This document shows, in pieces, positions 52,145 to 63,895 of a stretch of DNA of 64,000 nt (its first letter is position 1; every line of letters starts with the position of its first letter). The notes under the pieces are model-generated. The model was not told the origin of the DNA. It saw only the letters and a list, made by a program, of their open reading frames with translations, and searched no databases. Position numbers and translations under genes: made by a program. The stretch comes from G963664115 sp965263045 (lineage in GTDB: Bacteria; Acidobacteriota; Terriglobia; 20CM-2-55-15), in NCBI GenBank assembly GCA_965263045.1, contig CBDHGK010000041.1:4960001-5024000 (forward strand). Direction: 5' to 3'.

Positions 52145-53658
52145 ACTGGTTCCGCAAGTGGATGATCCTGTCCCACCGCTACCTCGGCTTTGGGCTCAGT
52201 CTCTTGTTTGTCGTCTGGTTCGCATCGGGCATTGCGATGATGTATGCCCGAGACCTGCCGAGCCTCACGGCGGAAATGCGGTTGGCACGCCTTCAGGCCT
52301 TAGATCCCTCCGGGGTCCACGTGACTCCCACCGAGGCCCTGGAGTATGCCCTCTGGGATGGTTATCCCGACAGTGTCACTTTGCTCACCGTTATGGATCG
52401 ACCGGCCTATCGCTTTGGAAGCGGCGGCGAATCGGTCACGGTTTTTGCGGACGATGGTGAAATCTTAGCCGGTGTTGATGAAGCCGAGGTGCTCGCGATT
52501 GCCGCGGATTTCATGGGTCTCCCCGTCAACAATCTCGCGTACGCGGGGCGGTTGACACAAGCCGATCAATGGACGATCAACTTCCGTGGCCAGATGCCAC
52601 TGCACAAGGTTCGGGTGGACGATGGTGACGGAACCCAGTTGTACATTCCCGAGAATTCCGCAGAGGTCGCCCTGCTGACCACGCGGAACGGTCGCATGCT
52701 GGCCTGGATTGCGGCGATTCCGCACTGGCTTTACTTTGCGCCCCTGCGTTTGAATGACAGTCTCTGGAGACAGGTGGTTCTCTGGACTTCGGGCCTCGGG
52801 TGCGTCCTGGCTCTGGTCGGGATCGTGCTGGGATTCCTTCAATTTGCACCGTCACGCCCGTTCAGAATCAATCGTGTTTTATCCTACATACCCTATACGG
52901 GATGGATGCGCTGGCACTACGTTACAGGGCTTGTCTTCGGCATTTTCACCCTGACATGGGTCTTCAGCGGAATGTTGTCGATGGAACCCTGGTTCTGGTC
53001 ATCCCGCGGAGGCCTGGGCGCCGGTGCCTCCGAAGCCCTTGCCGGGGGCAGTCTGGACATGGCGCTCTTCCCCGCGATCGACAGCGCGGAGTGGGAGCGC
53101 GTTGTGCCCGGCAAGGCGATCAAGGAAGCTGAGTTCCGCCGCATTCAGGGGGAGAGCTATTTTCTGCTCCGTGATGCCGGTGCCGAACGCGTGCTGGTGC
53201 ATGCGAAGCCATTGCAGGTTGTCGCGCATTCATTCAGTACAGAGTCTCTGAGCGATCGCGTGAAGGGTGCTTATCCGGATCATGCAATCGGGGAAACGCA
53301 GTTACTTTCCGACTACGATTCGTACTACTATCCGCGCGGTGGGTCGTCACCGCCGTTACCCGTCATTCGAATCAAGTTTGATGATCCCGACAGGACCTGG
53401 TTCTATATTGATCCGGGACTCGGTCAATTGGTAGGCCGTTACCAACGGAGGCAGCGGCTCGAGCGGTGGATCTATAACGGGCTGCACAGCCTCGACTTCG
53501 GCTTCTGGTATTACAACCGGCCCTTCTGGGATATCAGCGTAATCGTGCTCTCAGCAGGCGGTATCGGAACCAGTGCGATCGGTCTGTTTCTGGGGTTCAG
53601 GCGCCTCGGGCGGAACGTCAAACGAAAGGTTCGCCCGCGCCGGGATGTTTCGACATAG
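52141..53658 (+). CDS. PepSY-associated transmembrane protein
   Basis: 505 residues. An N-terminal membrane helix (YLGFGLSLLFVVWFASGIAMMY) with the preceding SHRYLG, a middle pair (LWTSGLGCVLALVGIVLGFL, WHYVTGLVFGIFTLTWVFSG) and a C-terminal one (ISVIVLSAGGIGTSAIGLFL) follow the PepSY_TM layout, with PepSY-like segments in between (DDPDRTWFYIDPGLGQLVGR). Conserved His residues suggest haem or metal binding, as in related iron-uptake reductases. The start overlaps the end of a response-regulator pseudogene, so it was once part of that operon. Its TAG stop is also the start of a family-2 repeat. Confidence 0.8.
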   Translation: MNWFRKWMILSHRYLGFGLSLLFVVWFASGIAMMYARDLPSLTAEMRLARLQALDPSGVHVTPTEALEYALWDGYPDSVTLLTVMDRPAYRFGSGGESVTVFADDGEILAGVDEAEVLAIAADFMGLPVNNLAYAGRLTQADQWTINFRGQMPLHKVRVDDGDGTQLYIPENSAEVALLTTRNGRMLAWIAAIPHWLYFAPLRLNDSLWRQVVLWTSGLGCVLALVGIVLGFLQFAPSRPFRINRVLSYIPYTGWMRWHYVTGLVFGIFTLTWVFSGMLSMEPWFWSSRGGLGAGASEALAGGSLDMALFPAIDSAEWERVVPGKAIKEAEFRRIQGESYFLLRDAGAERVLVHAKPLQVVAHSFSTESLSDRVKGAYPDHAIGETQLLSDYDSYYYPRGGSSPPLPVIRIKFDDPDRTWFYIDPGLGQLVGRYQRRQRLERWIYNGLHSLDFGFWYYNRPFWDISVIVLSAGGIGTSAIGLFLGFRRLGRNVKRKVRPRRDVST

Positions 53659-53989
53659 CAGCCCGTGGCAGAAGTCTCGAGGGCCGCGCGCAGGGGTCTT
53701 CGGGTCGCAGGCGCGAAGTGAGGAGCGGAACGATGGTTTTTCATCGTGACCCGCGTTACCTGATACCGGACAAATCCTGCGGGGCGCCTGCGGCCTCCGT
53801 TTGAAACGTCGGTGGCCCCCCTGTGCCCAAAGGGTTACGGCGAAACGGGGCCGTCTTCGTTGTCGCCGACTCCTCGCAATGAATGAGCATTGCAGCGTCG
53901 TCGCGACGTCGCGTCGTCTCTTTGTTCCTCCTGGAATCCGGCCCCGTTTGGCCGTAACGCGGCCCTCGAGACTTCTGCCACGGGCTGCT
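53657..53989. repeat. Palindromic repeat family 2, large paired copy
   Basis: The 32-bp arms 53657-53688 (beginning AGCAGCCCGTGGCAGAAG) and 53958-53989 are perfect inverted repeats. Nested inside, GTTACGGCGAAACGGGGCC (near 53834) pairs with GGCCCCGTTTGGCCGTAAC (53941-53959) with one mismatch. No gene lies between, and the whole 333 bp could fold as a long hairpin. The left arm begins inside the stop codon of the PepSY gene. Confidence 0.9.
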
Positions 53990-54012
53990 TGAACCCTTTT
54001 CCCCGACATTGC

Positions 54013-55188
54013 TCACCCGGATTCCGCACTCACCTGCACGACCCTGGCGTTCACCCTCGATTCCGACCTGCACAAGGCGTGGAGAAAACACGTCTGTTCG
54101 GACATATCCAGAGCCCTGCGGGGAAATGCGTCATCTTCGTCCGACAAGATATAGACATGAGTCTCGATCGGATCGGCCTTGCTACCGCCATCCCGTATCT
54201 GTGAGAAGTGCGTGTCCTGGACGATTGAGTACTCCTCGATGTCTTTCTTGACGATCCTCGAGTAGCGGCCGAACTGCGTCATGAAACAGAATGCGACTCC
54301 GGCTGAGAGATAGGTCATTGCATCCGGAGCCCTCCCCTGCCCTCCGGCCTCCTCCCCTTCCTCGGACAGAAAATAGAATATAGATCCGTGGGGATTGAGC
54401 AGGTGCTGTTCAATGAGTTTCATACCGTCGGGACGCAAGGTGCAAATACCTCTGACGTGCAAGCGGCGGCTCTGTTGGTCGGCGAAACTGGAGCCGGCGC
54501 TCGAAGTCGCTTCATCGGTACTCGGTGACATCCCGTTCCGTTTGATGAGGGCACTCCAATCCCGCACACTGGGTTGTGCGATATCGAAATCGGGTCGGGC
54601 CTCGGCGCCACCCTCACCCGGCTTCACTGATCCCACATCGATCTGAACCCCGTTATGCGACAACGTGAACCGGTTTCGGAGGATATCTGCCACGAGCCCG
54701 TGTGCGGGTGAACGCCTGAGGGCCTCTTCGACCAACTGACGCAGGGCATCCACGTCGGCTGGAGAGTCGATTTCCGCTTCCAGTTCGACCGGTAGCGCAC
54801 CGCCAGTCATGGTGCCTTTAAGCGCCGAACCTTCCATCGTGTAGTAGTTGTCCTGAACGAGGCGAATATGCCTCAAGTCTATGTCGCTGTTGGCGGCCAA
54901 TCGCTGAATCTCGTCCATGAACGACGCGACCATACCGGTGGTCAAATGCGCTAACGGACAGGGGGCAGCATCCTGGCCGTTCAAATAGGCACCCTCGTCG
55001 CTGGCCACACGCCAGACGGCCCCCGTGGCGCTCGACGCGATCAGGGCTTCCTTTTGCATCAGAGACAGGGATCGCACCGCGGTGCGAAGAGACGCTCCAT
55101 TGAGGACGGGAGGATGCGTGAATCCGATTCGATCGGAATTTTCGACCCTGAAAAACAGGGGTTTGCCTGAACTTTCGAGCAGATTCAT
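54013..55188 (-). CDS. Double OsmC-domain protein
   Basis: 391 residues. The first OsmC-like half (about 50-180) has SATGAVWRVASDEGAYLNGQ, PCPLAHLTTGMVASFMDEIQ and DIDLRHIRLVQDNYYTMEG. The second (about 240-385) has APDAMTYLSAGVAFCFMTQF, DIEEYSIVQDTHFSQIRDG and MSEQTCFLHALCR. OsmC enzymes reduce organic hydroperoxides with two cysteines. Only the second half keeps candidates at both positions (AFCF and EQTC), so the first may be structural. No signal peptide is visible, so the protein is probably cytoplasmic. It stands alone, with no adjacent OhrR-like regulator. Confidence 0.75.
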   Translation of the reverse strand: MNLLESSGKPLFFRVENSDRIGFTHPPVLNGASLRTAVRSLSLMQKEALIASSATGAVWRVASDEGAYLNGQDAAPCPLAHLTTGMVASFMDEIQRLAANSDIDLRHIRLVQDNYYTMEGSALKGTMTGGALPVELEAEIDSPADVDALRQLVEEALRRSPAHGLVADILRNRFTLSHNGVQIDVGSVKPGEGGAEARPDFDIAQPSVRDWSALIKRNGMSPSTDEATSSAGSSFADQQSRRLHVRGICTLRPDGMKLIEQHLLNPHGSIFYFLSEEGEEAGGQGRAPDAMTYLSAGVAFCFMTQFGRYSRIVKKDIEEYSIVQDTHFSQIRDGGSKADPIETHVYILSDEDDAFPRRALDMSEQTCFLHALCRSESRVNARVVQVSAESG

Positions 55189-55593
55189 CGATACACCTCG
55201 GTCAAGCTGAAATCTGTCAGAACAAATCGCTGAGACTCCGGCAGGATCAGTGACACAGCGAACCGTTCTGTGAAGAATACCGGATCATCCACCACTCCCG
55301 TCCACTATATGGTTGCTGGCCGGAAGGGGGACTTCGCTCAGCCGTTTATTCGGGTATCCCGTCCGTACGACCAACGACTCTCGCCAGCGGCATCATGGTG
55401 GCGACTGTAGGGAAATACGGAGTTAACAAAGTCACTGGAACGGACCCGCACCGACCCGACGGTGTTTGTGCAACGAGGCATTGGCCCAGGCGCCAGCGAA
55501 AGAAGTTCGGATCATGACCGCATTGACCGGGCGTTCGACTTGAGCCTAGTCCCACCGCCCTCCCGACACTGCTCCACGCCGGAGTCGTGCGAT
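55189..55593. other. Intergenic region before the riboswitch, no gene seen
   Basis: About 405 bp with no recognisable gene, ending at a family-2 repeat hairpin. Confidence 0.45.
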
Positions 55594-55648
55594 AGTAACC
55601 CGTGCCAGAAGTCTCGTGGCCCTTGAGACTTCCGGCACGGGCTGCTAG
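55594..55648. repeat. Palindromic repeat family 2, compact hairpin copy
   Basis: CCCGTGCCAGAAGTCTC (55599-55615) pairs with GAGACTTCCGGCACGGG (55625-55641) with one mismatch around a 9-nt loop. It directly abuts the cobalamin riboswitch. Confidence 0.88.
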
Positions 55649-55658
55649 ACTCCTTCAC

Positions 55659-55838
55659 GTTACCGATCAGCCTGAATCTCAGGCCGATTAGGGAATCCGG
55701 TGAGAATCCGGAACTGTCCCGCAACGGTAAGCAGGAACGACCGCCGTTTTTAAGCACTGGCTCTCTGAAGACGAGCCGGGAAGCAACGGCCAGTAGGTAT
55801 TGACACCGTGCCTGTAAGTCCGAAGACCTGTCGGTAAC
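55659..55838 (+). promoter_or_regulatory. Cobalamin (B12) riboswitch
   Basis: P1 is GTTACCGA (55659-55666) pairing perfectly with TCGGTAAC (55831-55838). Core blocks are GGGAATCCGGTGAGAATCCG, CTGTCCCGCAACGGTAA, AAGCACTGG and AGTCCGAAGACCTG, the conserved cobalamin-aptamer series. It lies upstream of a cobQ remnant and the TonB receptor gene, which it probably controls by premature termination or start-site masking when B12 is abundant. Confidence 0.95.
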
Positions 55839-55887
55839 CGGCGTTTCAACCGCCGAATCCTGTTCGAGCCTTCGAGAGAGGGGCTGA

Positions 55888-56205
55888 ATGGCACATACAC
55901 TTCAAATTTTCCGATTCACAATTGAAACTGCCTTCTTGAGGCTAGCCGCCGGCTGTGTCGGTGGGAGCGAACCGTTTGCCGTTCTCGAAGACGGTACTCG
56001 CGATGGGATACGTCTCCCCAACGCGATCGGGACTTATCTCCATGGTTCGTTTGAGAGCCGGGACGTGATTGAGGAATTATTGGGTCATCCGGTGTCGGAC
56101 TCCCATGGGGGAAAACGACTCCAGTACGACCGCCTGGCCGATTGGTTTGCGGAGCATGTGGAGTATGACGTCCTCCTCAGGGAATACCTCGAAAGTGGCG
56201 TCTGA
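55888..56205 (+). pseudogene. C-terminal remnant of cobyric acid synthase (CobQ/CbiP)
   Basis: 105 residues. EPFAVLEDGTRDGIRLPNAI and GTYLHGSFES match the glutamine-amidotransferase end of CobQ, where the catalytic-triad histidine is in YLHG. YDRLADWFAEHVEYDVLLRE is the usual final helix. The first 400 or so residues are missing, including the synthetase part and the catalytic cysteine. The frame is open with ATG 55888 just after the riboswitch, so it may still be translated. It suggests that a B12-synthesis gene once stood under this riboswitch. Confidence 0.7.
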
Positions 56206-56359
56206 CCGCTGCCGCGCGGTCTGAAGAAGAGTTCAGATACTCTTCAGCGAAAGTGTACGCATGATTCGACTATGTTCAATGAATATAAAGAGATACATGA
56301 ATCAGGCGATGGACAATCTCGAGAACATTTTCGGAGAATCAAGGCAACGAAGGAGCTTT

Positions 56360-58783
56360 ATGAGCCGCCTATACGAAATCTGCAGAGTATCGATAATCGC
56401 CCTCGCCCTCGTTCTCGCGTCGGCAGGTTCAGGTTGGGCTGACAGCTTGACTGGCGTGGTTCTCGATCCCGACGGACGGGCCGTTCCAAACACGAACCTT
56501 CGCTTGTTTAACCGAAACACCGGAGAGTTCCATCAGGCGGTGAGTGCCCCTGACGGCACATACTCGTTCCCTGGAATTTCTACGGGCGAGTACCTGCTCG
56601 AAGCGGATGCTTCGTCCTCGGCGCTCGGCGCGTCCGAGAATATCGCGGTCAATGGCGACGAGACTCTTAACGTGGTATTGGAAGTCTCGGCCGCAAGCGT
56701 CAAAGTCCTCGTGACGGCGTCGGGAACACCGCTCTCGGTCCAGGAGATCGCCAAGGCCGTCGATGTCGTCGATGCCGAAGAGATCGCCCGGCGCGGTGAG
56801 TTTTCCCTGGCCGAAGTTGTTCGAAACATGCCGGGTGTGCGTGTCCAGCAATTGGGAGGTCCCGGCGGGTTTACCTCCATCAAGACGCGCGGTCTTCGCA
56901 GCTACGACACGGCTGTCCTGATTGATGGCATGCGTTTTCGTGATGCTGCGGGTACCCAGGGCTCTGCGACGGGGTTTGTTTCCGACCTGGCCACGGTTGA
57001 TACGGAAAGGATCGAGTTTCTCCGAGGTTCCGGTTCGTCACTCTATGGTTCCAACGCGCTCGCAGGAACGATCAACGTCATTTCACGTGAAGGCAGCGGT
57101 CGTCCCCACGGCAAGTTTGTAGCAGAAGGGGGCGGGTTGGGAATGTTCCGTGGTGTTGCGGGTGTGAGTGGCGGCCTTGGTAACGATCGCGTCAGGTATA
57201 GTGGGACCCTTACCTACCTGAATGTCAGCAACGGTATTCGCGGCAACTCTCCGCATCGCAATACGAGCGCACAAGGATCGTTAACATATAGCTTCACACC
57301 TGAGATTTCTCTGACCGGCCGGCTATGGTGGTCCGACGCAAGTGTGCAGTTGATCGACAACCCTCTTTTAAATAGCGCTGTCCTGGCTAATTTCCCCGGA
57401 AGCGGTCCCGTGCCGGCCGTAGCCCTTGATGTCATGCAACTGGAACTGGCGGAAGCTGGGTCGCCCTACAGCGTGGGCAATGCGACGTTTGTTCCAGGCC
57501 AATCCGACCCGGACGACCGGAGGGAGTCTAAATTTCTCAACGGCGCAATCACTTTCGAACACCAGCTTACGGGAGACATTTCCTATCGTATCGCCTATCA
57601 GGCTGTGGACACTGAGCGTCTGTTGTCCTACGGCAAGGGCGGACCGGCAATCGTCACCTTTGAAGAGTCCCCCTTCGATAGCGCAACTGATGGGCGGATC
57701 GACACGTTTCAAGCACGAACCGATCACAGGATTGGCGACCACAACTTAGTTTCGGTTGGCTACGAATTCGAACGTGAACGATACCACTCCTCAGAGTTCA
57801 ATTTTGGAGAATCAGGTGCGAGCGACTTGGAGCAGACCAGCAATGCCTTGTTCGTCCAGGATCAGATCCAGCTCATCGATGGGCAATTGCAATTGGGACT
57901 CTCTGGAAGGGTCCAGCTTTTCGACGTAAAGACGCCGAGTTTTTCTGGAACGCCAAGCCCGTATGAGGGCGTGGCCCTGGGATCTCCCCGCAGTGCGCAA
58001 ACAGGTGATGCCGCTCTGGCTTACTTTTTTCGCGGAACCGAAACGAAGTTTCGCACGCATGTAGGAAGCAGCTACCGGGCACCATCGGCCTACGAAAGAC
58101 TGGGGTCGTCATTTTTTCTGGGTGCTTTCACATACTACGGCGACCCTCGTCTGAGCCCGGAACGATCAATCGCTGTCGACGGGGGCCTGGATCAATGGTT
58201 TTTCAATTCCAGGCTCCAGTTGAGCGGAACGGTGTTCTATACCAAACTTCAGGAGACGATCCTCTTCGATTTTTCGAACTTTCCACTGGATGATCCGTTC
58301 GGACGCTCCGGTGGGTACTACAACGCCGGAGGTGGCATTGCTCGGGGTGTCGAGTTAAGCGGGCAAGTGTCGCCTACCCAGAATACTAACGCTCGAGTGT
58401 CGTATACCTACACGAATTCCGATTCGAACACGCCCACGATTCCGGGTACCGAATTTTTTGAGTCCCTCCGCGTGTCGAAGCACACATTCACCCTGACTGC
58501 GACTCAGTGGATCGCCGATCGCCTGAACGCGACCTTCGACCTGTTTGCTGTCAGTGATTATTCTGATCGATCACCCTTCTCATTCGAGGTCGATCCCCGG
58601 CGTTTCGTCTTTGACGGGCCCGTAAAAGCCGACCTCGTTCTCAGGTATAGCCTGCCCCTGCAACAGGAACGCAGGGTTGAAATCTATACAAAGATTGAGA
58701 ATGTCTTTGGTAAGGATTACTACGAAGGCGGCTTTCCATCACCCGGTGCATGGGCGATCGCCGGGATGAGTTTCAACTATTGA
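56360..58783 (+). CDS. TonB-dependent outer-membrane receptor, probable cobalamin uptake
   Basis: 807 residues from ATG 56360, with AGGAGC upstream and a signal peptide (CRVSIIALALVLASAGSGWA); the frame is open back to 56261. A carboxypeptidase-regulatory-like domain comes first (TGVVLDPDGRAVPNTNLRLF). The plug follows (VRNMPGVRVQQLGGPGGFTS, ERIEFLRGSGSSLYGSNALA), then a barrel of about 22 strands ending in GMSFNY, with the C-terminal aromatic expected of outer-membrane proteins. Lying behind a B12 riboswitch and a cobQ remnant, it is a BtuB-like candidate, though the ligand is inferred only from context. Confidence 0.88.
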   Translation: MSRLYEICRVSIIALALVLASAGSGWADSLTGVVLDPDGRAVPNTNLRLFNRNTGEFHQAVSAPDGTYSFPGISTGEYLLEADASSSALGASENIAVNGDETLNVVLEVSAASVKVLVTASGTPLSVQEIAKAVDVVDAEEIARRGEFSLAEVVRNMPGVRVQQLGGPGGFTSIKTRGLRSYDTAVLIDGMRFRDAAGTQGSATGFVSDLATVDTERIEFLRGSGSSLYGSNALAGTINVISREGSGRPHGKFVAEGGGLGMFRGVAGVSGGLGNDRVRYSGTLTYLNVSNGIRGNSPHRNTSAQGSLTYSFTPEISLTGRLWWSDASVQLIDNPLLNSAVLANFPGSGPVPAVALDVMQLELAEAGSPYSVGNATFVPGQSDPDDRRESKFLNGAITFEHQLTGDISYRIAYQAVDTERLLSYGKGGPAIVTFEESPFDSATDGRIDTFQARTDHRIGDHNLVSVGYEFERERYHSSEFNFGESGASDLEQTSNALFVQDQIQLIDGQLQLGLSGRVQLFDVKTPSFSGTPSPYEGVALGSPRSAQTGDAALAYFFRGTETKFRTHVGSSYRAPSAYERLGSSFFLGAFTYYGDPRLSPERSIAVDGGLDQWFFNSRLQLSGTVFYTKLQETILFDFSNFPLDDPFGRSGGYYNAGGGIARGVELSGQVSPTQNTNARVSYTYTNSDSNTPTIPGTEFFESLRVSKHTFTLTATQWIADRLNATFDLFAVSDYSDRSPFSFEVDPRRFVFDGPVKADLVLRYSLPLQQERRVEIYTKIENVFGKDYYEGGFPSPGAWAIAGMSFNY

Positions 58784-58824
58784 AGCTCGCTTCCGACTGA
58801 TGACACCCGGACTGAAGTGTTCAA

Positions 58825-59958
58825 CTAACTCCGTGTTCCAGGCGCTTGCTCAACGCCGGCAAGATAGTCTTTTCCGCGCTTCATCATTGATCCAAACGCT
58901 TCGTCGTCGCCCTCGCGAACGACTGACTGAATCCGCTCGATGGCATAGCGCAATGCCGACAGGGCCTCACTCCCGTAGTCGTTGAGGGACTGGATCTCGT
59001 AATACATCTGTGGGTTGTCGCCCGCAACGAGGCGGGCCACCTCCAACTGAGCATCGAAGGTCGTGCTCGAGAGTTTCGCCAGTCGGGGTGCGTCCTCTCC
59101 ACTCTCAGCCAGCGCTGTGAAGAATGCAATGTTGAGTGCGTGGGACAGGCCCAGAATGTAGGCGATCAGCCTGTCGTGGGACTCCAGGTCCATCTCGACG
59201 TGGGCCACCATGGTCGATGCGAACAAGTCTCGGGCTTGCCGGGTCGCCTCCGGCGATCCGACATCGACAAATATGACGTGACGTCCAGACAGCATGTCGG
59301 TGTTGGGTCCGAACATCGGATGTATTGAGGTGACTGCGACTCCGGCTTCGCTGAGAGCCTTCAGACCAGGCCGCACCGGGGTCTTGAGCGATCCGATATC
59401 GAATACGATTCCTTTCGGCTTTCGCTTTGCAAGTTCTTCGAGAATTTGATTGGACCGTCGTAGGGGCGTGGCCACAATCACGATGTCGTGGTCCAGGGAC
59501 GAGTCCTCCCAGTTGTGGATTTGAGGGAATTCACCCTCCCCGTCTGTGGGATCCGCAATTTCTACATCAAAATTCTGAGAGGCGAGGAAGCGTGCGAGCC
59601 AGCTTCCCATTTTGCCCGCACCGCCAATCAGCAGGACCTTCCGTCCACTCCCCCCGGCCCATTCCTGAACCCGGTCTCGCTCCTGTGCTGCAAGCGACGC
59701 CCGAATCAGCAGGAGCATCAAATCCTCGCCGAGGTTGGGGGTCAGACCCAGAGTCTCAGCCTGATCGCGCGCCCTCTGGATGACGTTTGTTTCTTGAGCG
59801 TAGTCGCGTGTCGCTTTGCCAATCGACGCTTTCGATCGTCCGATTTCTGTGACAATTGTCTGCCTGCGGGCGACGCGCGCCAGTATTTCAGCGTCCAGTG
59901 CGGCCAACTGTTCCCGAAGTTGGACGAGTTTGTGCGCGTCAGTGGATCCCGCACTCAT
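58825..59958 (-). CDS. tyrA: Bifunctional chorismate mutase / prephenate dehydrogenase (T-protein)
   Basis: 377 residues from ATG 59958; a GTG lies one codon earlier. Residues about 10-95 are an AroQ-type chorismate mutase helix region (LREQLAALDAEILARVARRQ). Then comes the NAD-binding VLLIGGAGKMGSWLARFLAS with IADPTDG, VIVATPLRRSNQILEELAK and SIHPMFGPNTDMLSGRHVIF of prephenate dehydrogenase. It makes 4-hydroxyphenylpyruvate for tyrosine. The start overlaps the stop of the CPBP protease gene as TGATG, indicating coupled translation. Confidence 0.95.
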   Translation of the reverse strand: MSAGSTDAHKLVQLREQLAALDAEILARVARRQTIVTEIGRSKASIGKATRDYAQETNVIQRARDQAETLGLTPNLGEDLMLLLIRASLAAQERDRVQEWAGGSGRKVLLIGGAGKMGSWLARFLASQNFDVEIADPTDGEGEFPQIHNWEDSSLDHDIVIVATPLRRSNQILEELAKRKPKGIVFDIGSLKTPVRPGLKALSEAGVAVTSIHPMFGPNTDMLSGRHVIFVDVGSPEATRQARDLFASTMVAHVEMDLESHDRLIAYILGLSHALNIAFFTALAESGEDAPRLAKLSSTTFDAQLEVARLVAGDNPQMYYEIQSLNDYGSEALSALRYAIERIQSVVREGDDEAFGSMMKRGKDYLAGVEQAPGTRS

Positions 59959-60710
59959 CACACGGTCTCCTGAGCCAGTGAACCTACAGCGAACGCAAGG
60001 AAGAGCATGCCGTTATATGCCGTATGGACGATAACGGTAGGAATCAACGAGCCCGTGCGGGCTCGCAGGGTCGAAAGAATAAATCCAACCGCAAAAATTA
60101 ACAGCATGCCGGCCCAGCTTCCCCACAGTTGCGGCACATGCAACAGGGCGAACAGCACGGCGGTCACACGGATTGCGACGGAAACTCCTGCGGTCTGTTC
60201 GAGCACCCGAAAAAGGAAGCCGCGGAACAGTAATTCTTCAAGAAAAGGCGCAACCGTGATACCGAAGATGGCGAAGACCGCGACGGCCTCTGGAGTACTG
60301 AGGAGTTGTTCGATCGGCGGGCTGGATGGCGGAAATACGGAAGAGACGACCATGACCGAAAACGCAAGTCCCATGCCCAGCGTCAAAAGCGTGCCGTTAC
60401 GGACCTTGTAGTCATGCGACCATCGCATCTCTTCCATAAACGAGAGCCCATGACCGAAACGGGCGAGGGCATAGATCAGGCCGATCAGTGTCAGTTCGAC
60501 GGCGATCGTTCCCGCGAGGGCGCGAAATGCATTGGCACTCTCACCCTCGAACGGGAGTTGATTTACGAGGCCTGGCGCAAACATACTCAACGCGACGAAC
60601 GCACAGCCGAAGTAAACTATGTCTCGGCCCTGCCACCGGCCGGGAATTTCTTCGTGAAAGCTCAGAGGGTGCTGCGTCTGAGGTTCGAAACTCTTCGGTT
60701 CGTCATTCAT
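59958..60710 (-). CDS. CPBP-family intramembrane glutamic endopeptidase
   Basis: 250 residues with about eight membrane segments. Catalytic motifs are FLEELLFRGFLFR (motif 1), FALLHVPQ (motif 2) and the later IVHTAYN. CPBP/Rce1 proteases cleave prenylated or membrane peptides, and some act in bacteriocin immunity. A TGATG overlap couples it to tyrA. The pairing is conserved only by position here; I see no functional link. Confidence 0.88.
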   Translation of the reverse strand: MNDEPKSFEPQTQHPLSFHEEIPGRWQGRDIVYFGCAFVALSMFAPGLVNQLPFEGESANAFRALAGTIAVELTLIGLIYALARFGHGLSFMEEMRWSHDYKVRNGTLLTLGMGLAFSVMVVSSVFPPSSPPIEQLLSTPEAVAVFAIFGITVAPFLEELLFRGFLFRVLEQTAGVSVAIRVTAVLFALLHVPQLWGSWAGMLLIFAVGFILSTLRARTGSLIPTVIVHTAYNGMLFLAFAVGSLAQETV

Positions 60711-61057
60711 CGTGTTGACTTCGATTGTTCGACGGCCACTTCGACCACTGGAACCATGTCCAATAGTGGTCCGTCAATGCAACCCGCTCTCCGCCACCGC
60801 GTGTCGCTGACCAGAGTCAATCCTCGGTTGGTCCCCGGTTCGATTGAATCCTAGATTCGGGTTTGCTTTAAGCCTTAACGGCGTGGGCGGATTTCGCACC
60901 GGCGACATGGCGTTCAAAGGGTCTTCCGCCGGATTCATTCCTGATGTAGAGTTAGGGGGAGCAGTGCTATCTATGATTCGGGTCTGGCAATCGGTAAAAC
61001 GTCGTCGCTGAACGTCGCGACTGCCGCCGCACGGATCGAGAGCCCCGAAGGCGTGTT
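60711..61057. other. Intergenic region, no gene seen
   Basis: 347 bp between the CPBP protease start and the uvrA stop. No hairpin with a T-tract and no small gene is evident. Confidence 0.45.
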
Positions 61058-63895
<2,838 letters not shown>

